NCBI GenBank assembly: GCA_946479615.1
Contig: CAMLGR010000004.1
Location: 3,813-67,812, forward strand
From: an uncultured Bacteroidota bacterium
GTDB lineage: Bacteria; Bacteroidota; Bacteroidia; Chitinophagales; Chitinophagaceae
Reading direction: 5' to 3'
DNA length: 64,000 nucleotides
The notes below the pieces were generated by a model, which ran no database searches, was not told where the DNA came from, and worked only from the letters and a program-made list of their open reading frames with translations. Below are positions 23,601-33,166 of this stretch, in pieces; position 1 is the first letter of the stretch; the number at the start of each line of letters is the position of its first letter. The translations under genes and the position numbers were made by a program.

Positions 23601-25529
23601 ACAAGCCAGTTGAAAGTAGTAGGCAACACAACCAATCCCGACAGTAATGTTGCTTTTGATGTGGATATTTTCCTGAATGATCCCGAGAAACAAAAGAATA
23701 ACCTGATCGCACTGAAAGCAAACAATTTTGAAATAAAATTCCTTGAACGTTTTCTCAGCACTTTATTTTCCGATATGCAGGGATATGTAACCGGTGATTT
23801 CGATATCCGTGGCGAATTCGATAAACTGCAGGTGACCGGCAAAGGAAGATTAAAAGATGCGGGATTGAAAGTAAATTTCACCCAGTGTTTTTATAAAATA
23901 AATGATACCGAGATCGAATTAAAACCAAAAGAGATCAATCTCGATGGCATTGTACTCACCGATCCTGTAACCAATAACCCGGTTTATCTTTCGGGGTCGA
24001 TACAACATAGTTTCTTCCGCGATATGTTCTTTGACCTCGTGGTTTCTACCCGTAAACCAAAAACATCCAATGCGGCGGATAACCAGCCCGTGTTATTGTT
24101 GAATACCAGCTATAATGATAACAAACAATTTTATGGTCGTGTAAAAGGAACCGGTTCTTTTTCCTTATCAGGCGCCGAATCGGATATGTATATGAAGATC
24201 GATGCGATCGCTTCTTCCGTAGATAGCAGTACGGTAACGATCCCTTCTTCCCGCAGCCGTGAATCGGGTATTGCCGATTTCCTGGTAGAAAGACAGTACG
24301 GGCATGAAATGGATGAAAGCGCCCTGGGCCGCAATGCCGCGAATATTACGTATGATGTGGACGTAACAGCCAACCCGATGGTAACGGTGCGTGTAGTACT
24401 CGATGATCTTACGGGTGATGAAATAAAGGGCAAAGGAGCCGGCACACTTAATATTCATTCCGGCAGCAATGAAAAACTGGCGATCCGCGGTCGTTTCGAT
24501 ATTGAAGAAGGCGATTACCTGTTTACCTTCCAGTCCTTCTTCAAAAAACCATTTGTACTCCGCAAAGGTTCCAACAGTTTTATTTCCTGGAGCGGTGATC
24601 CCTATGGCGCCAAGATACAATTCGAAGCGATTTACACTGCCGAAAATGTGAGCTTCTCCCCTCTTGTGAATAATACGCTGAACCTCGACCCTTCGTATTC
24701 CAAATTAAGAGAAGATGTATACGTAGTGGCGAATATGACCGGCGATCTTTTTAAACCACAATTTAAATTCAGCCTGGAATTTCCTGCCAACAGTAAGGTG
24801 AACAGTGATTTTTCCGTTACCTCGAGTATCGAACAAATGGAGAAGAACGAGAACGAGATCAACCGGCAGGTTACATACCTGATCGTGTTCAATAGTTTTG
24901 CGCCGCCGGAAACACAGACCGCGCAGAATACAAATACAAGTGGTGGCATCGGTTCTACGATCAATGAACTTACTTATAGCACCATTTCCAGTTTATCAGG
25001 CTTGTTCTTTAACGAGATCAATAAAAAATTGAATACGGAACTGGCAAAGATCCTGAAGACAGATAATATCAGTATCAATTTCAGTGGTTCGGTGTATAAC
25101 CGTAACCTGCTGGATCAGCAGCGCAGCAGCAGTTTCAATATCAATCAAAGTAATTTCAATGTAAATGTTCCTATCTCCATGTTCAAGGATCGTTTTATCG
25201 TCACCCTGGGAAGTACATTGGATGTGCCTTTACAATCGACGATCCAGCAAAGCGTACAATTCTTACCGGATGTAACGGCGGAATGGCTGATCAACCAGAG
25301 TGGTACGATCCGCGCGAGTTTCTTTTACCGGCAGAACCTCGATTACCTGACTACGAGCAGTACCGGTGCGCCACGCACCAAACGTTCCGGTGCCAGTATC
25401 GCTTACCGCAAAGAGTTTGATAATATCGCAGAATTCTTTGGAAAGAAAAAGAAATCCAAAAAAACAGCGAAACCGGCTCCACCACAGGAAGCAGAGAAAC
25501 AGGAAGAAGGAAAAACCGGTTCTGATTAA
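20646..25529 (+). CDS. tamB: translocation/assembly module TamB-like protein
   Basis: The 1627-residue protein has an N-terminal membrane anchor (FFGSLLFLLLAAWIFIHTPYG), a very long repetitive beta-rich midsection as in AsmA/TamB proteins, and a C-terminal TamB domain (DUF490) with GEYLF-like EEGDYLFTFQSFFKKPFVL, then EFPANSKVNSDF and the final barrel-like strands. TamB spans the periplasm and helps insert outer-membrane proteins or move lipids. The start is a TTG at 20646 behind a promoter-like element. No upstream ATG fits. The C-terminal tail (KKKKSKKTAKPAPPQEAEKQ) is lysine-rich. Confidence 0.92.
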   Translation: MNLRKFRKIIGWFFGSLLFLLLAAWIFIHTPYGQNLIVSKVTARLSKDLHTKIVIKNVDFSLFNNMHLEGFLIEDHAQDTLLYAGDAKLRITDWFFFKKKIELKYIGLENAVIKTQRKDSVWNYQFLIDYFSSPSSGSKQGGTSLNIKKLDLKNISFVQKDAWLGQDMRVFFSSLDLDANDISVSGKTIDINSLAIADPYISLYNYPKLKPADSSGTNTPVLVVNDSALKWNAAGWIVKAGTIDIKNGTFKDDKYTETPAYDYFDGRHFEFNHINTTLSNLNFQQDTVTANLVLQTKERSGFEVKNMKASVKLTPREMAFSQLEIKTNNSIIRDFFRMSYDDISDMDDFLHAVKMQANFNNSEIDSDDIAFFAPALKTWKKNITLKGDVRGTVDDLFGKKLIIQAGSNTLLNGDISLTGLPDINQTFIDFKATDFRTTYTDATAFVPALRKVSSPDLKALQYIRFNGSFTGFIRDFVTFGTIQTSLGVIKSDLNMKLPANQAPLYSGTISTDYFRLGEFINDPAIGIISLNGSLKGKGFDASNRQANLDGQIQFIDYNGYRYSNIALNGVLDKKMFNGKASINDPEAELTLNGLIDFNNKIPAFNFLAEVKKANLKNLKLMDRDIAFSGKFNLNFTGDNIDNFLGRATITEASLLRNGEPLPFDSLTLSSEYTGNSKLIRLNSNEIDVAVNGDFNIRDLPDAFKLFLNKYYPAYIKAPNKIPDNESMTFDINTRYIDDYIKLIDSSLSGFNNSHISGSLNTSNNQLVFNAAVPQFKYKNYNFEDVKLDARGDNDSLGLVGAITNIIVGDSLNIPLATFGVDARNDSSRVKINTGTAQGIYQASLNAEVLTYQNGVRIEFDPSTFVVNGKTWNIDENGELEFRTRVPVTGQLVLRESNQEIKVISKTSETGDWNDMVVELKKVNIGDFAPFFMPKNRLEGLVSGNLVIEDPTNNLFVTSDDVLLEGIRLDNDSLGMAKATVRYNGKTSQLKVVGNTTNPDSNVAFDVDIFLNDPEKQKNNLIALKANNFEIKFLERFLSTLFSDMQGYVTGDFDIRGEFDKLQVTGKGRLKDAGLKVNFTQCFYKINDTEIELKPKEINLDGIVLTDPVTNNPVYLSGSIQHSFFRDMFFDLVVSTRKPKTSNAADNQPVLLLNTSYNDNKQFYGRVKGTGSFSLSGAESDMYMKIDAIASSVDSSTVTIPSSRSRESGIADFLVERQYGHEMDESALGRNAANITYDVDVTANPMVTVRVVLDDLTGDEIKGKGAGTLNIHSGSNEKLAIRGRFDIEEGDYLFTFQSFFKKPFVLRKGSNSFISWSGDPYGAKIQFEAIYTAENVSFSPLVNNTLNLDPSYSKLREDVYVVANMTGDLFKPQFKFSLEFPANSKVNSDFSVTSSIEQMEKNENEINRQVTYLIVFNSFAPPETQTAQNTNTSGGIGSTINELTYSTISSLSGLFFNEINKKLNTELAKILKTDNISINFSGSVYNRNLLDQQRSSSFNINQSNFNVNVPISMFKDRFIVTLGSTLDVPLQSTIQQSVQFLPDVTAEWLINQSGTIRASFFYRQNLDYLTTSSTGAPRTKRSGASIAYRKEFDNIAEFFGKKKKSKKTAKPAPPQEAEKQEEGKTGSD

Positions 25530-25594
25530 TGGGGATTCCAGAAGAAGTCATCAACGATTACTGGTCAGCGCCTGCGGGTAATTTTTATTTGCCT

Positions 25595-25796
25595 GATATA
25601 GAACACGGATAGAAGTGGATGGACGGATATAAAGGGGATCTATTCCTTTTAATACCGCACTTTATCTTTCAATAAACTAACAATGAAATATGAATGATCG
25701 GGATAGGACAGATGCAATGCGAATTTTGTCTGGTCTATAATATAAAATAAAATCTATTTTATATCCGTCCATCCACTTCTATCCGTGTTCCATATC
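25595..25796. repeat. long inverted repeat, family A copy 3
   Basis: The 36-base arms 25595-25630 and 25761-25796 pair at 35 of 36 positions, with the family A core CACGGATAGAAGTGGATGGA. It fills most of the 317-base gap between the convergent tamB and ribBA genes. I see nothing else in the gap. Confidence 0.8.
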
Positions 25797-25846
25797 ATCC
25801 TCTTTCAAAAAATCGATTTTTACAACCAATCCGGCATTTGCTTAAT

Positions 25847-27049
25847 TCACGCAATATCATGCCCTAACTTATCCTTCTTTGTCTGTAAATATTTTTCGTT
25901 GTGCGGATTTGATTTGATATTGATAGGAATATTCTCTACGACTTCGAGGCCATAACCAATCAACCCTACTCTTTTACGCGGATTGTTAGTGATCAGCCGC
26001 AGTTTGGAAATTCCAAGATGGCGAAGCATCTGTGCGCCGATACCATAATCGCGCTGATCCATCTGGAAACCTAAATGCAGGTTGGCTTCCACGGTATCCA
26101 TACCTTCTTCCTGCAAACGGTAGGCTTTTAGTTTATTCAGCAGACCGATACCACGACCTTCCTGGTTCATATATAATATAGCACCCTTGCCTTCTTTTTC
26201 TACCATCTTCATTGCAGCCTGTAATTGTTCACCGCAATCACAACGCATGGAACCCAGGATATCACCGGTAAAACAGGAAGAGTGAACCCTTACCATCACA
26301 GGCTCATCTTTTTGCCATTCACCTTTTAATAAAGCAAGATGTTCATTCGCTGAATTCTTTTCTTTAAATGCTACAAGTTTGAAATCACCGAATTTGGTAG
26401 GCATATCCACGCGCACCACTTCTTCGATCAGGGAATCGCGTTTGATGCGGTATTCGATCAGGTCCTTGATGGAAATGATCCTGAAATCGAATTTTTTGGC
26501 GACTTCCATCAGTTCGGGCAAACGGGCCATGCTGCCATCATCATTCATGATCTCTACCAGCACTCCGCCATAAGGTGGGGGAAATCCGGCCAGTCGGGCC
26601 AGGTCAACAGCGGCTTCGGTATGACCGGCTCTTCTTAGTACACCACCTTTTTTGGACCGAAGGGGAAATATATGTCCGGGACGACCAAGATCGGCGGGGT
26701 TGGTAAACGGATCGATCAGTGCGTGGATGGTTTTGGCCCGGTCGTGAGCGGAGATGCCGGTGCTGCAGCCATGCCCAAGCAGATCGACGGATACTGTAAA
26801 AGCTGTTTCATGAAGAGCGGTATTGGTGCTCACCATCTGCTCCAGGTTCAGTTCATCACAGCGGTCTTCGGGAAGAGGCACACAAATAAGGCCCCGGCCG
26901 TGTTTTGCCATGAAATTCACCACTTCAGGAGTGATGGCGGCGGCGGCGGCGATAAAATCACCTTCATTTTCCCTGTCCTCATCATCCACTACAATCACCA
27001 GTTTTCCTTCTTTTATATCCTGTATCGCTTCTTCGATCGGGTCCAACAT
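25847..27049 (-). CDS. ribBA: bifunctional DHBP synthase / GTP cyclohydrolase II
   Basis: The 400-residue protein makes both riboflavin precursors. The N-terminal RibB domain (about 1-200) has the metal-binding [14 protein letters not shown] and [17 protein letters not shown]. The C-terminal RibA domain (about 205-400) has [20 protein letters not shown], with the zinc cysteines, and [11 protein letters not shown]. The RibA Cys residues and the acidic RibB loop are intact, so both halves should work. A TATCTTTG element on its own strand (27067-27074) lies 17 bases upstream. I see no FMN riboswitch in the leader. Confidence 0.97.
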   Translation of the reverse strand: MLDPIEEAIQDIKEGKLVIVVDDEDRENEGDFIAAAAAITPEVVNFMAKHGRGLICVPLPEDRCDELNLEQMVSTNTALHETAFTVSVDLLGHGCSTGISAHDRAKTIHALIDPFTNPADLGRPGHIFPLRSKKGGVLRRAGHTEAAVDLARLAGFPPPYGGVLVEIMNDDGSMARLPELMEVAKKFDFRIISIKDLIEYRIKRDSLIEEVVRVDMPTKFGDFKLVAFKEKNSANEHLALLKGEWQKDEPVMVRVHSSCFTGDILGSMRCDCGEQLQAAMKMVEKEGKGAILYMNQEGRGIGLLNKLKAYRLQEEGMDTVEANLHLGFQMDQRDYGIGAQMLRHLGISKLRLITNNPRKRVGLIGYGLEVVENIPINIKSNPHNEKYLQTKKDKLGHDIA

Positions 27050-27066
27050 ATTGTATCAATTTAATA

Positions 27067-27074
27067 CAAAGATA
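27067..27074 (-). promoter_or_regulatory. ribBA -7 element
   Basis: TATCTTTG on the minus strand matches TAnnTTTG and leaves a 17-base leader before the ribBA ATG, too short for a riboswitch. Confidence 0.5.
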
Positions 27075-27265
27075 ATAACGATTGAACGGTTCAGAAAGTT
27101 GCCGCGATCCGGGCAGCAGAATCCGGCAAAAGAGTGTCTGACCAGCAGGACATGATACCGGCAGGCACTATTCACATGAAAATTTCGTATAGGTGAAAAT
27201 TCTTAATTTCCCAATTATAACAATCAAAATTTCCGGGTTTCCAGATGTTTCCGAATGGGTCATGA

Positions 27266-27295
27266 TTTGTTAATATTTGCCTATATTTAATTTTG
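27266..27295 (+). promoter_or_regulatory. promoter candidate of the Oar-like receptor
   Basis: TTTG (27266-27269), an 18-base spacer and TAATTTTG (27288-27295) approximate the Bacteroidota promoter. The leader is about 40 bases. Confidence 0.45.
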
Positions 27296-27339
27296 GATTA
27301 TTCCCTTTCTTTGCAGGAAACTTTCTAAACTCAACTAAT

Positions 27340-30300
27340 ATGCTTAAGAGAATTGTGTTTCTTTTTGCTATGGTATTTGTAGCAATGTCCGTTGTTTTTG
27401 GCCAGACGACGACCAGTAACGTTACTGGTTTCGTGAAAGGCGATGATGGACAACCGCTGGTAGGTGCGACTGTTACACTTACCCACGTTCCAACCGGAAC
27501 TGTTTACACTACTATAACAAAAAGCAGTGGAAAATTTGACCTCGCCAACCTCAACCCGGGAGGTCCTTACACATTCGTTGTCAGCTTTGTTAACTTTCAA
27601 TCCAGCTCCAGACCCGATATTTTTTTGACCCTGGGTGAAAGCTCCAAACAGGATTTCGTTTTATCAAATAAACCTACCGAACTGACCACAGTAGTAGTAG
27701 CTGCCAGCAGGGCCGGTTCAAACAAAGGCGGTGTCGAAACGAATCTCGGAAGAGACCGTGTAGCGAACCTGCCTTCAGTAGGCCGGAACATTTCCGATCT
27801 GCTCAGAACAGTCCCACAGGCTAAGATGACCACTACAGAAGGTGGTATTTCCATTGCCGGTCAGAACAACCGGTTCAATGCCTTCTATATCGATGGGGCA
27901 TTGAACAATGACGTTTTTGGTCTGGCTGCATCCGGCACCAATGGTGGCCAGGCAAACATCCCTCCTATTTCACTCGATGCAATTGACCAGATCCAGGTAT
28001 CTATTTCTCCTTACGATGCTTCGCTGAGTGGTTTTACAGGAGGTGGTATCAATGCGATCACACGTTCCGGTACTAACGATATCACTGGTTCTATCTATTA
28101 TCTTTTCCGCAACCAGAACCTGACAGGTAAAACACCAACCGGTGCTAAAGCCAATGCTACCAAACTGCCTAAATTCAGTGATAAGACAACTGGGTTCAGA
28201 GTGGGCGGACCGATCATCAAGAATAAATTATTCTACTTCCTCAATGGCGAGATCGTTCGTTTCGAACGTCCGCAGCCTTTTGATGTAACCAAATATACAG
28301 GCGCTACCAATGTAGCAGGGCTGAATGCACTGGCAGATACGCTTCGTGCAAGATATGGTTACGATCCCGGTGGTTTCCAGAACAACCCGGAAAAAGTAAA
28401 GGCGAACCGTATCGTTGCCAAACTGGACTGGAACCTGAATCCTAAAAACAAACTCTCCCTGACCTATCGTTACAACGATGGCGAGCGTACCAATGTAAGC
28501 TCGAGCAGTGCGAGTACGATCAACTTCTTCAACAACGGTTATGTGTTCCCTACAACAGCGAATACATTTACGGCTGAATTGCGCAGCAATTTCAAAAGAG
28601 GAAGCAGCAACAGGTTATTACTGACCTATGCTGATGTGAAAGATGACCGTGCGATCATCGGCGATCCGTTCCCCCGTGTAACAATCAACGATCCTACTTC
28701 TTCCACGAGGATCATCTTTGGGCCAGATAACAGTTCTACGATCAACCTGCTTACCCAAAAGAACTTCAACTTCCTCGATATCTATCGTTTCAACTTAGGA
28801 AAACACAATATTTCCGTAGGTACAGATGATGAGTGGAACAATGACTACAACGCATTTATCCAGAATACCTTTGGAACATACAGCTACAATACGCTGGCTG
28901 ATTTCTATAACAATGCAAAACCTGCCACTTACCAGGTAGGTTATCCATTGATCGATAACAAACAGGATGAAACAACAGCTGCGGCTGCCAAGTTCAAGAC
29001 GATGAGGCTCGGCTTCTTCATTAATGATGAAGTAAGACCTACCGAGAACCTGACCATCAACCTGGCGCTGAGGGCTGATTACTTCCAGTTCATCACCAAA
29101 CCAGGTACTGATACATTTACCAATAATGTAGCGATCCCTAAATTCTCCCAGTATTATGATCTCGAAGGTGCACGTTCAGGATTAAAACCAAAATTCCCTG
29201 TATCTGTTGCTCCAAGGATCGGTATCACCTACAAAATACCTGATGAGAACCTAACTATCCGTGCAGGTGCAGGATATTTCACCGGACGTGTACCACTGGT
29301 ATGGCCTTCCGGTATCTATAATAACAATGGTATCAACCAGGGTGGTTTCACTGCTACTGCTGCTGCTTTGAATACGATCCGTTTCAGAGCTGATCCTTAC
29401 AATCAATGGAGAGCGAGCGATGTAGGTCTTACTTTGAGCAAAGGACCATTGAACCTGATCTCCAAAGAATTCAAACTGCCAAAGATCCTGCGTATCTCTG
29501 CAGCAGTTGATAAGAACCTGGGAAAAGGCTGGAGCACAACCCTCGAAGGTTTCTATACAAAAAACATCAACGAGATCTATTATACCAACATCGGCATCTT
29601 ACCTCCGACAGGAACTTCCCTGGGTGCAGGACCACGCAGTGTGTATCCTTTCCCGAACATCCTGCCGATCACCGGTACGACCAACCCTTACGACAATGCT
29701 ATTTTGCTGACCAATGCAAAACGTAATAAAGGATTCTCTTATAATATCACTTATAGCATTGACAAACGCTTTGCAAAAGGATTTGCATTCAACGCCAGCT
29801 ACAGCTATGGCGAATCAAGAACATTGCATGAGCAAACAAGTTCTGTCAACTTCTCCCAATGGAGATTCGTGGAAACAGTTAACGGAAGAAACTATATTGA
29901 CAGGTCGTTCTCTGATTTCTCTCCTGGTCATAAGATCGTTGTATATGCCAGCAAGAAATTCACTTACCTGAAAGAAATGCTGTCTACTACGGTTACACTG
30001 GTATACACCGGAGCGTCAGGCAATCCGTTCAGCTATGTATATTCCCAGGTGTCTACAGCTAATCCTGGTCCTGTACGTGATGATGTTAGTGGTGGTAACG
30101 ACCTGATGTATATCCCTACTGCAGCCGATGTACAAGGCATGCTCTTCGTAAGCAACACGGTTAACAACGTTACTTACTCCCAACAGGAGCAAAGAGATGC
30201 ACTGGAAACTTATATCCAGAACAACAAGTACCTGAACAAACATCGTGGCCAGTTTGCTGAAAGAAACGGTGACCGTTTACCTTTCACTCACCAGCTTGAT

Positions 30301-30609
30301 CTAAAAATTGCACAGGATTTCAATATCAAGATCCGCGCAAAACGTTACTCCTTCCAGATCACGTATGATGTATTCAACTTTACAAACATGCTGAACAGAA
30401 ATTGGGGTAAAACATACTTCCTGTCAAATGACAATTTCGCACCTTTAGGATTTGCAGGATATGTGAATGCAACAACCAACCTGACACCACAGTACAGGTT
30501 CAACCCAACATCTATCCAGCCACAAGCTGTTAATAACGTAAGTACAAGTACTGCTCCAAGCTTCAGTGCAAGATGGATCAGCCAACTCGGTTTCCGTATC
30601 AATTTCTAA
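27340..30609 (+). CDS. Oar-like TonB-dependent receptor
   Basis: The 1089-residue protein starts at MLKRIVFLFAMVFVAMSVVF, a signal peptide ending near FGQ. An upstream ATG (27277) would destroy it. Domain order: carboxypeptidase-regulatory-like domain (about 20-115, VTGFVKGDDGQPLVGATVTL), TonB plug (NLGRDRVANLPSVGRN, IDGALNNDVFGL, GGGINAITRSGTND) and a large beta-barrel ending in the aromatic QLGFRINF. This arrangement is that of Oar-type receptors, which import unknown large substrates through the outer membrane. A strong terminator follows the gene directly. Confidence 0.95.
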   Translation: MLKRIVFLFAMVFVAMSVVFGQTTTSNVTGFVKGDDGQPLVGATVTLTHVPTGTVYTTITKSSGKFDLANLNPGGPYTFVVSFVNFQSSSRPDIFLTLGESSKQDFVLSNKPTELTTVVVAASRAGSNKGGVETNLGRDRVANLPSVGRNISDLLRTVPQAKMTTTEGGISIAGQNNRFNAFYIDGALNNDVFGLAASGTNGGQANIPPISLDAIDQIQVSISPYDASLSGFTGGGINAITRSGTNDITGSIYYLFRNQNLTGKTPTGAKANATKLPKFSDKTTGFRVGGPIIKNKLFYFLNGEIVRFERPQPFDVTKYTGATNVAGLNALADTLRARYGYDPGGFQNNPEKVKANRIVAKLDWNLNPKNKLSLTYRYNDGERTNVSSSSASTINFFNNGYVFPTTANTFTAELRSNFKRGSSNRLLLTYADVKDDRAIIGDPFPRVTINDPTSSTRIIFGPDNSSTINLLTQKNFNFLDIYRFNLGKHNISVGTDDEWNNDYNAFIQNTFGTYSYNTLADFYNNAKPATYQVGYPLIDNKQDETTAAAAKFKTMRLGFFINDEVRPTENLTINLALRADYFQFITKPGTDTFTNNVAIPKFSQYYDLEGARSGLKPKFPVSVAPRIGITYKIPDENLTIRAGAGYFTGRVPLVWPSGIYNNNGINQGGFTATAAALNTIRFRADPYNQWRASDVGLTLSKGPLNLISKEFKLPKILRISAAVDKNLGKGWSTTLEGFYTKNINEIYYTNIGILPPTGTSLGAGPRSVYPFPNILPITGTTNPYDNAILLTNAKRNKGFSYNITYSIDKRFAKGFAFNASYSYGESRTLHEQTSSVNFSQWRFVETVNGRNYIDRSFSDFSPGHKIVVYASKKFTYLKEMLSTTVTLVYTGASGNPFSYVYSQVSTANPGPVRDDVSGGNDLMYIPTAADVQGMLFVSNTVNNVTYSQQEQRDALETYIQNNKYLNKHRGQFAERNGDRLPFTHQLDLKIAQDFNIKIRAKRYSFQITYDVFNFTNMLNRNWGKTYFLSNDNFAPLGFAGYVNATTNLTPQYRFNPTSIQPQAVNNVSTSTAPSFSARWISQLGFRINF

Positions 30610-30626
30610 GTATCCCTGCTAATAAA

Positions 30627-30664
30627 AAATAGCCCGTCGTTTTATTACGATGGGCTATTTTTTT
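30627..30664 (+). terminator. intrinsic terminator of the receptor gene
   Basis: AAATAGCCCGTCGT (30627-30640) pairs with ACGATGGGCTATTT (30647-30660) around a 6-base loop and a T run follows. It is 18 bases after the stop codon. Confidence 0.9.
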
Positions 30665-30735
30665 GTCTTTGAGTTAAGGTAAGAGGCAAGCAGGGAATAA
30701 GGAGGTTTATCTCATTGCCCATTCCACGCTAGCTA

Positions 30736-30780
30736 TTTTACCACATAGGCACATAGATACATAGGAATACACACATAGGC
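30736..30780. repeat. single arm of family D repeat
   Basis: It contains ACCACATAGGCACATAGATAC and further CACATAGG units, the same motif as the full inverted repeat at 39385-39476. No second arm is visible. Confidence 0.45.
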
Positions 30781-30836
30781 TTACCAGTATAAATAAATGC
30801 ACTGCTATCCCCAATCTCCTTCAAACTCCTATACCC

Positions 30837-30844
30837 TATCTTTG
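30837..30844 (+). promoter_or_regulatory. -7 element of the acyl-CoA carboxylase gene
   Basis: TATCTTTG matches TAnnTTTG and lies 17 bases before the ATG, the same leader length as ribBA and the DUF6580-like gene. Confidence 0.5.
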
Positions 30845-30861
30845 TCGGACAACCCGTTAAT

Positions 30862-32487
30862 ATGAATATAGAATTCAACCGGAACGAGGATATCATGAAG
30901 CAATCGCTTAGTCTGATGCGCCAGAAGCTGGAAAAAATAATGGAAGGCGGCGGTAAAAAGGCGACCGAAAAACAACGGGAGAAAAAAAAGCTCACGCCCC
31001 GTGAACGGATTGCTTATCTCGTCGACAAGGATAAACCATTTATAGAAATCGGCGCTTTTGCCGGGTATGAAATGTACGAAGAACAAGGGGGTTGTCCTGC
31101 CGGTGGCACTGTAGCCGGCGTTGGTTATGTCAGCGGCAAGCAATGCGTTATCCTGGCGAATGATCAGACAGTAAAAGCAGGTGCCTGGTTCCCCATTACC
31201 GGGAAAAAGAATTTACGGTTGCAGGAGATCGCGATGGAAAATCATTTACCCGTTATTTACCTGGTTGATAGTGCCGGTGTATTTCTTCCATTGCAGGATG
31301 AGATATTTCCCGACAAGGAACATTTCGGAAGGATATTCCGCAATAATGCCCGCATGAGCGGGATGGGCATTACACAGATCGCTGCAGTGATGGGCGCCTG
31401 CGTTGCCGGTGGCGCTTACCTGCCCATCATGAGTGATGAGACATTGATGGTAGAGAATAACGGTTCCATCTTTTTAGCAGGCCCTTATCTTGTCAAAGCT
31501 GCCATCGGGGAAGAAACAGACAATGAAACACTGGGCGGTGCAATTACCCATACGGAGATATCGGGTATTGCCGATTATAAATTCAAGACCGAGCAGGAAT
31601 GCATGGATCATATAAAAAAATTAATGTCGCTGCTGGGTAAAAAGGAAACGGCCGGGTTTGATCGGATAGCACCGGTGGCGCCTGCCAAAAACCCACAGGA
31701 GATCTATGGCACTTTTGCTGCGGATGGCAAACCGTATGATGTAGTGGATATCATTGAAAGAATGGTGGATGGATCGGAGTTTGAACAATTCAAACAGGAT
31801 TATGGCAAGACCATCGTTTGCGGGTATGGACGCATCGATGGTTGGGCCGTAGGTATTGTCGCCAACCAGCGCAAGATCGTCAAGAGCAGGAAGGGAGAAA
31901 TGCAAATGGGTGGTGTTATATACAATGACAGCGCCGATAAAGCAGCGCGTTTTATATTGAACTGTAACCAGAAAAAAATACCGCTGGTATTCTTACAGGA
32001 TGTAACAGGTTTTATGGTGGGCAGCCGGAGCGAACATGCGGGAATCATCAAAGATGGCGCTAAACTGGTGAATGCAGTGGCTAATTCAGTAGTACCCAAG
32101 ATCACGATCATCATAGGCAATTCCTATGGCGCGGGCAATTATGCCATGTGTGGCAAGGCCTATGATCCGCGTTTTATCTATGCATGGCCTTCAGCCAGGA
32201 TCGCGGTGATGGGTGGCGACCAGGCAGCCAAAACATTATTACAGATACAGGTAGCAGGATTGAAGGCAAAAGGAAAAGAAATAACTCCGCAGGAGGAAGA
32301 ACATTTGCTCAATGAGATCAAAGGACGGTATGAAAAACAAACCAGTCCTTATTATGCGGCGGCACGTTTATGGGTAGATGCGATCATCGATCCTGCCGAC
32401 ACCCGGAATATTATTGCAGAAGGGATTGCCGCCGCTAATCAAAATCCTTATACAGCCGATCTTAAGACAGGTGTGTTCCAGGTGTAA
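30862..32487 (+). CDS. acyl-CoA carboxylase, carboxyltransferase (beta) subunit
   Basis: The 541-residue protein has the two crotonase-like halves of biotin-dependent carboxyltransferases: KLTPRERIAYLVD, GGTVAGVGYVSGK and the N-terminal oxyanion hole, then NNGSIFLAGPYLVKAAIGEE, the C-terminal half with DVTGFMVGS and IIGNSYGAGNYAMCGKAYDPRF. The AMCGKAYDPRF pattern favours methylcrotonyl-CoA carboxylase, which acts in leucine breakdown. Propionyl-CoA or geranyl-CoA use cannot be excluded. The biotin carboxylase subunit is not in this window. The long family F repeat separates it from rnhA. Confidence 0.93.
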   Translation: MNIEFNRNEDIMKQSLSLMRQKLEKIMEGGGKKATEKQREKKKLTPRERIAYLVDKDKPFIEIGAFAGYEMYEEQGGCPAGGTVAGVGYVSGKQCVILANDQTVKAGAWFPITGKKNLRLQEIAMENHLPVIYLVDSAGVFLPLQDEIFPDKEHFGRIFRNNARMSGMGITQIAAVMGACVAGGAYLPIMSDETLMVENNGSIFLAGPYLVKAAIGEETDNETLGGAITHTEISGIADYKFKTEQECMDHIKKLMSLLGKKETAGFDRIAPVAPAKNPQEIYGTFAADGKPYDVVDIIERMVDGSEFEQFKQDYGKTIVCGYGRIDGWAVGIVANQRKIVKSRKGEMQMGGVIYNDSADKAARFILNCNQKKIPLVFLQDVTGFMVGSRSEHAGIIKDGAKLVNAVANSVVPKITIIIGNSYGAGNYAMCGKAYDPRFIYAWPSARIAVMGGDQAAKTLLQIQVAGLKAKGKEITPQEEEHLLNEIKGRYEKQTSPYYAAARLWVDAIIDPADTRNIIAEGIAAANQNPYTADLKTGVFQV

Positions 32488-32609
32488 GGGTTTAAACATT
32501 CAATGGTTTAAGAGTTTAAAGGTTGTACAGCCGGAAAACATTATTCCAAATATCTTTCTCCATTAACATTAAACCATCAAACTCTTAACCTTTGAACCCT
32601 TAAACCACT
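32487..32609. repeat. imperfect inverted repeat, family F
   Basis: The left part (TGGTTTAAGAGTTTAAAGG) and right part (ACTCTTAACCTTTGAACCC) form an imperfect long hairpin between the carboxylase and rnhA, repeating the word-like GTTTAA and AGAGTTTAAAGG units. Confidence 0.45.
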
Positions 32610-32611
32610 AC

Positions 32612-33073
32612 ATGCATACAAATATCACCATATACACAGACGGATCTTCGAGAGGCAATCCAGGCCGTGGTGGTTATGGCGTGATCCTGATGGCAGGAAA
32701 TCTTCGGAAAGAATTATCACAGGGCTATCTGCGCACTACCAATAACCGGATGGAATTACGTGCCGTAATAGCCGGGCTGGAAGCATTGAAGAAAGATGGC
32801 ATGACCATCACGATCTATTCCGATAGTCAATACGTGGTAAAAGCAGTAGAAGAAGGATGGCTGAAAAAATGGATCGCGACTGATTTCAAAGGCGGCAAAA
32901 AAAATAAAGATCTCTGGACAGCTTATTACGATCTCTCTAAAAAAAATACTATCCGTTTTAAATGGGTTCGTGGTCATGCGGATAATCCTTATAACAACCG
33001 TTGCGATGAACTGGCCACTGCTGCTGCCGATGGCGGGGATTTGCTGGTAGATGAAGGATATGCGGGAGAATAA
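32612..33073 (+). CDS. rnhA: ribonuclease HI
   Basis: The 153-residue protein removes RNA from RNA:DNA hybrids. All four catalytic acids are visible: Asp in IYTDGSSRGNPGRGGYG, Glu in NRMELRAVIAGLEAL, Asp in IYSDSQYVV and Asp in NNRCDELAT. The basic handle region (KKWIATDFKGGKKNKDLW) and the VRGHADNPYNN segment are intact. Length is typical. Confidence 0.97.
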   Translation: MHTNITIYTDGSSRGNPGRGGYGVILMAGNLRKELSQGYLRTTNNRMELRAVIAGLEALKKDGMTITIYSDSQYVVKAVEEGWLKKWIATDFKGGKKNKDLWTAYYDLSKKNTIRFKWVRGHADNPYNNRCDELATAAADGGDLLVDEGYAGE

Positions 33074-33166
33074 ATTATGAATTATGAATGGAAGGTATAA
33101 AATTTCAGCATTCATACTCCTCTGTTCAATTTATAATTCATGCCTCATCATTCAAATAGTACTATC

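Noticed and set aside
27050..27339. FMN riboswitch upstream of ribBA
   Set aside because: The conserved RFN core is not visible, and the presumed leader is only 17 bases.
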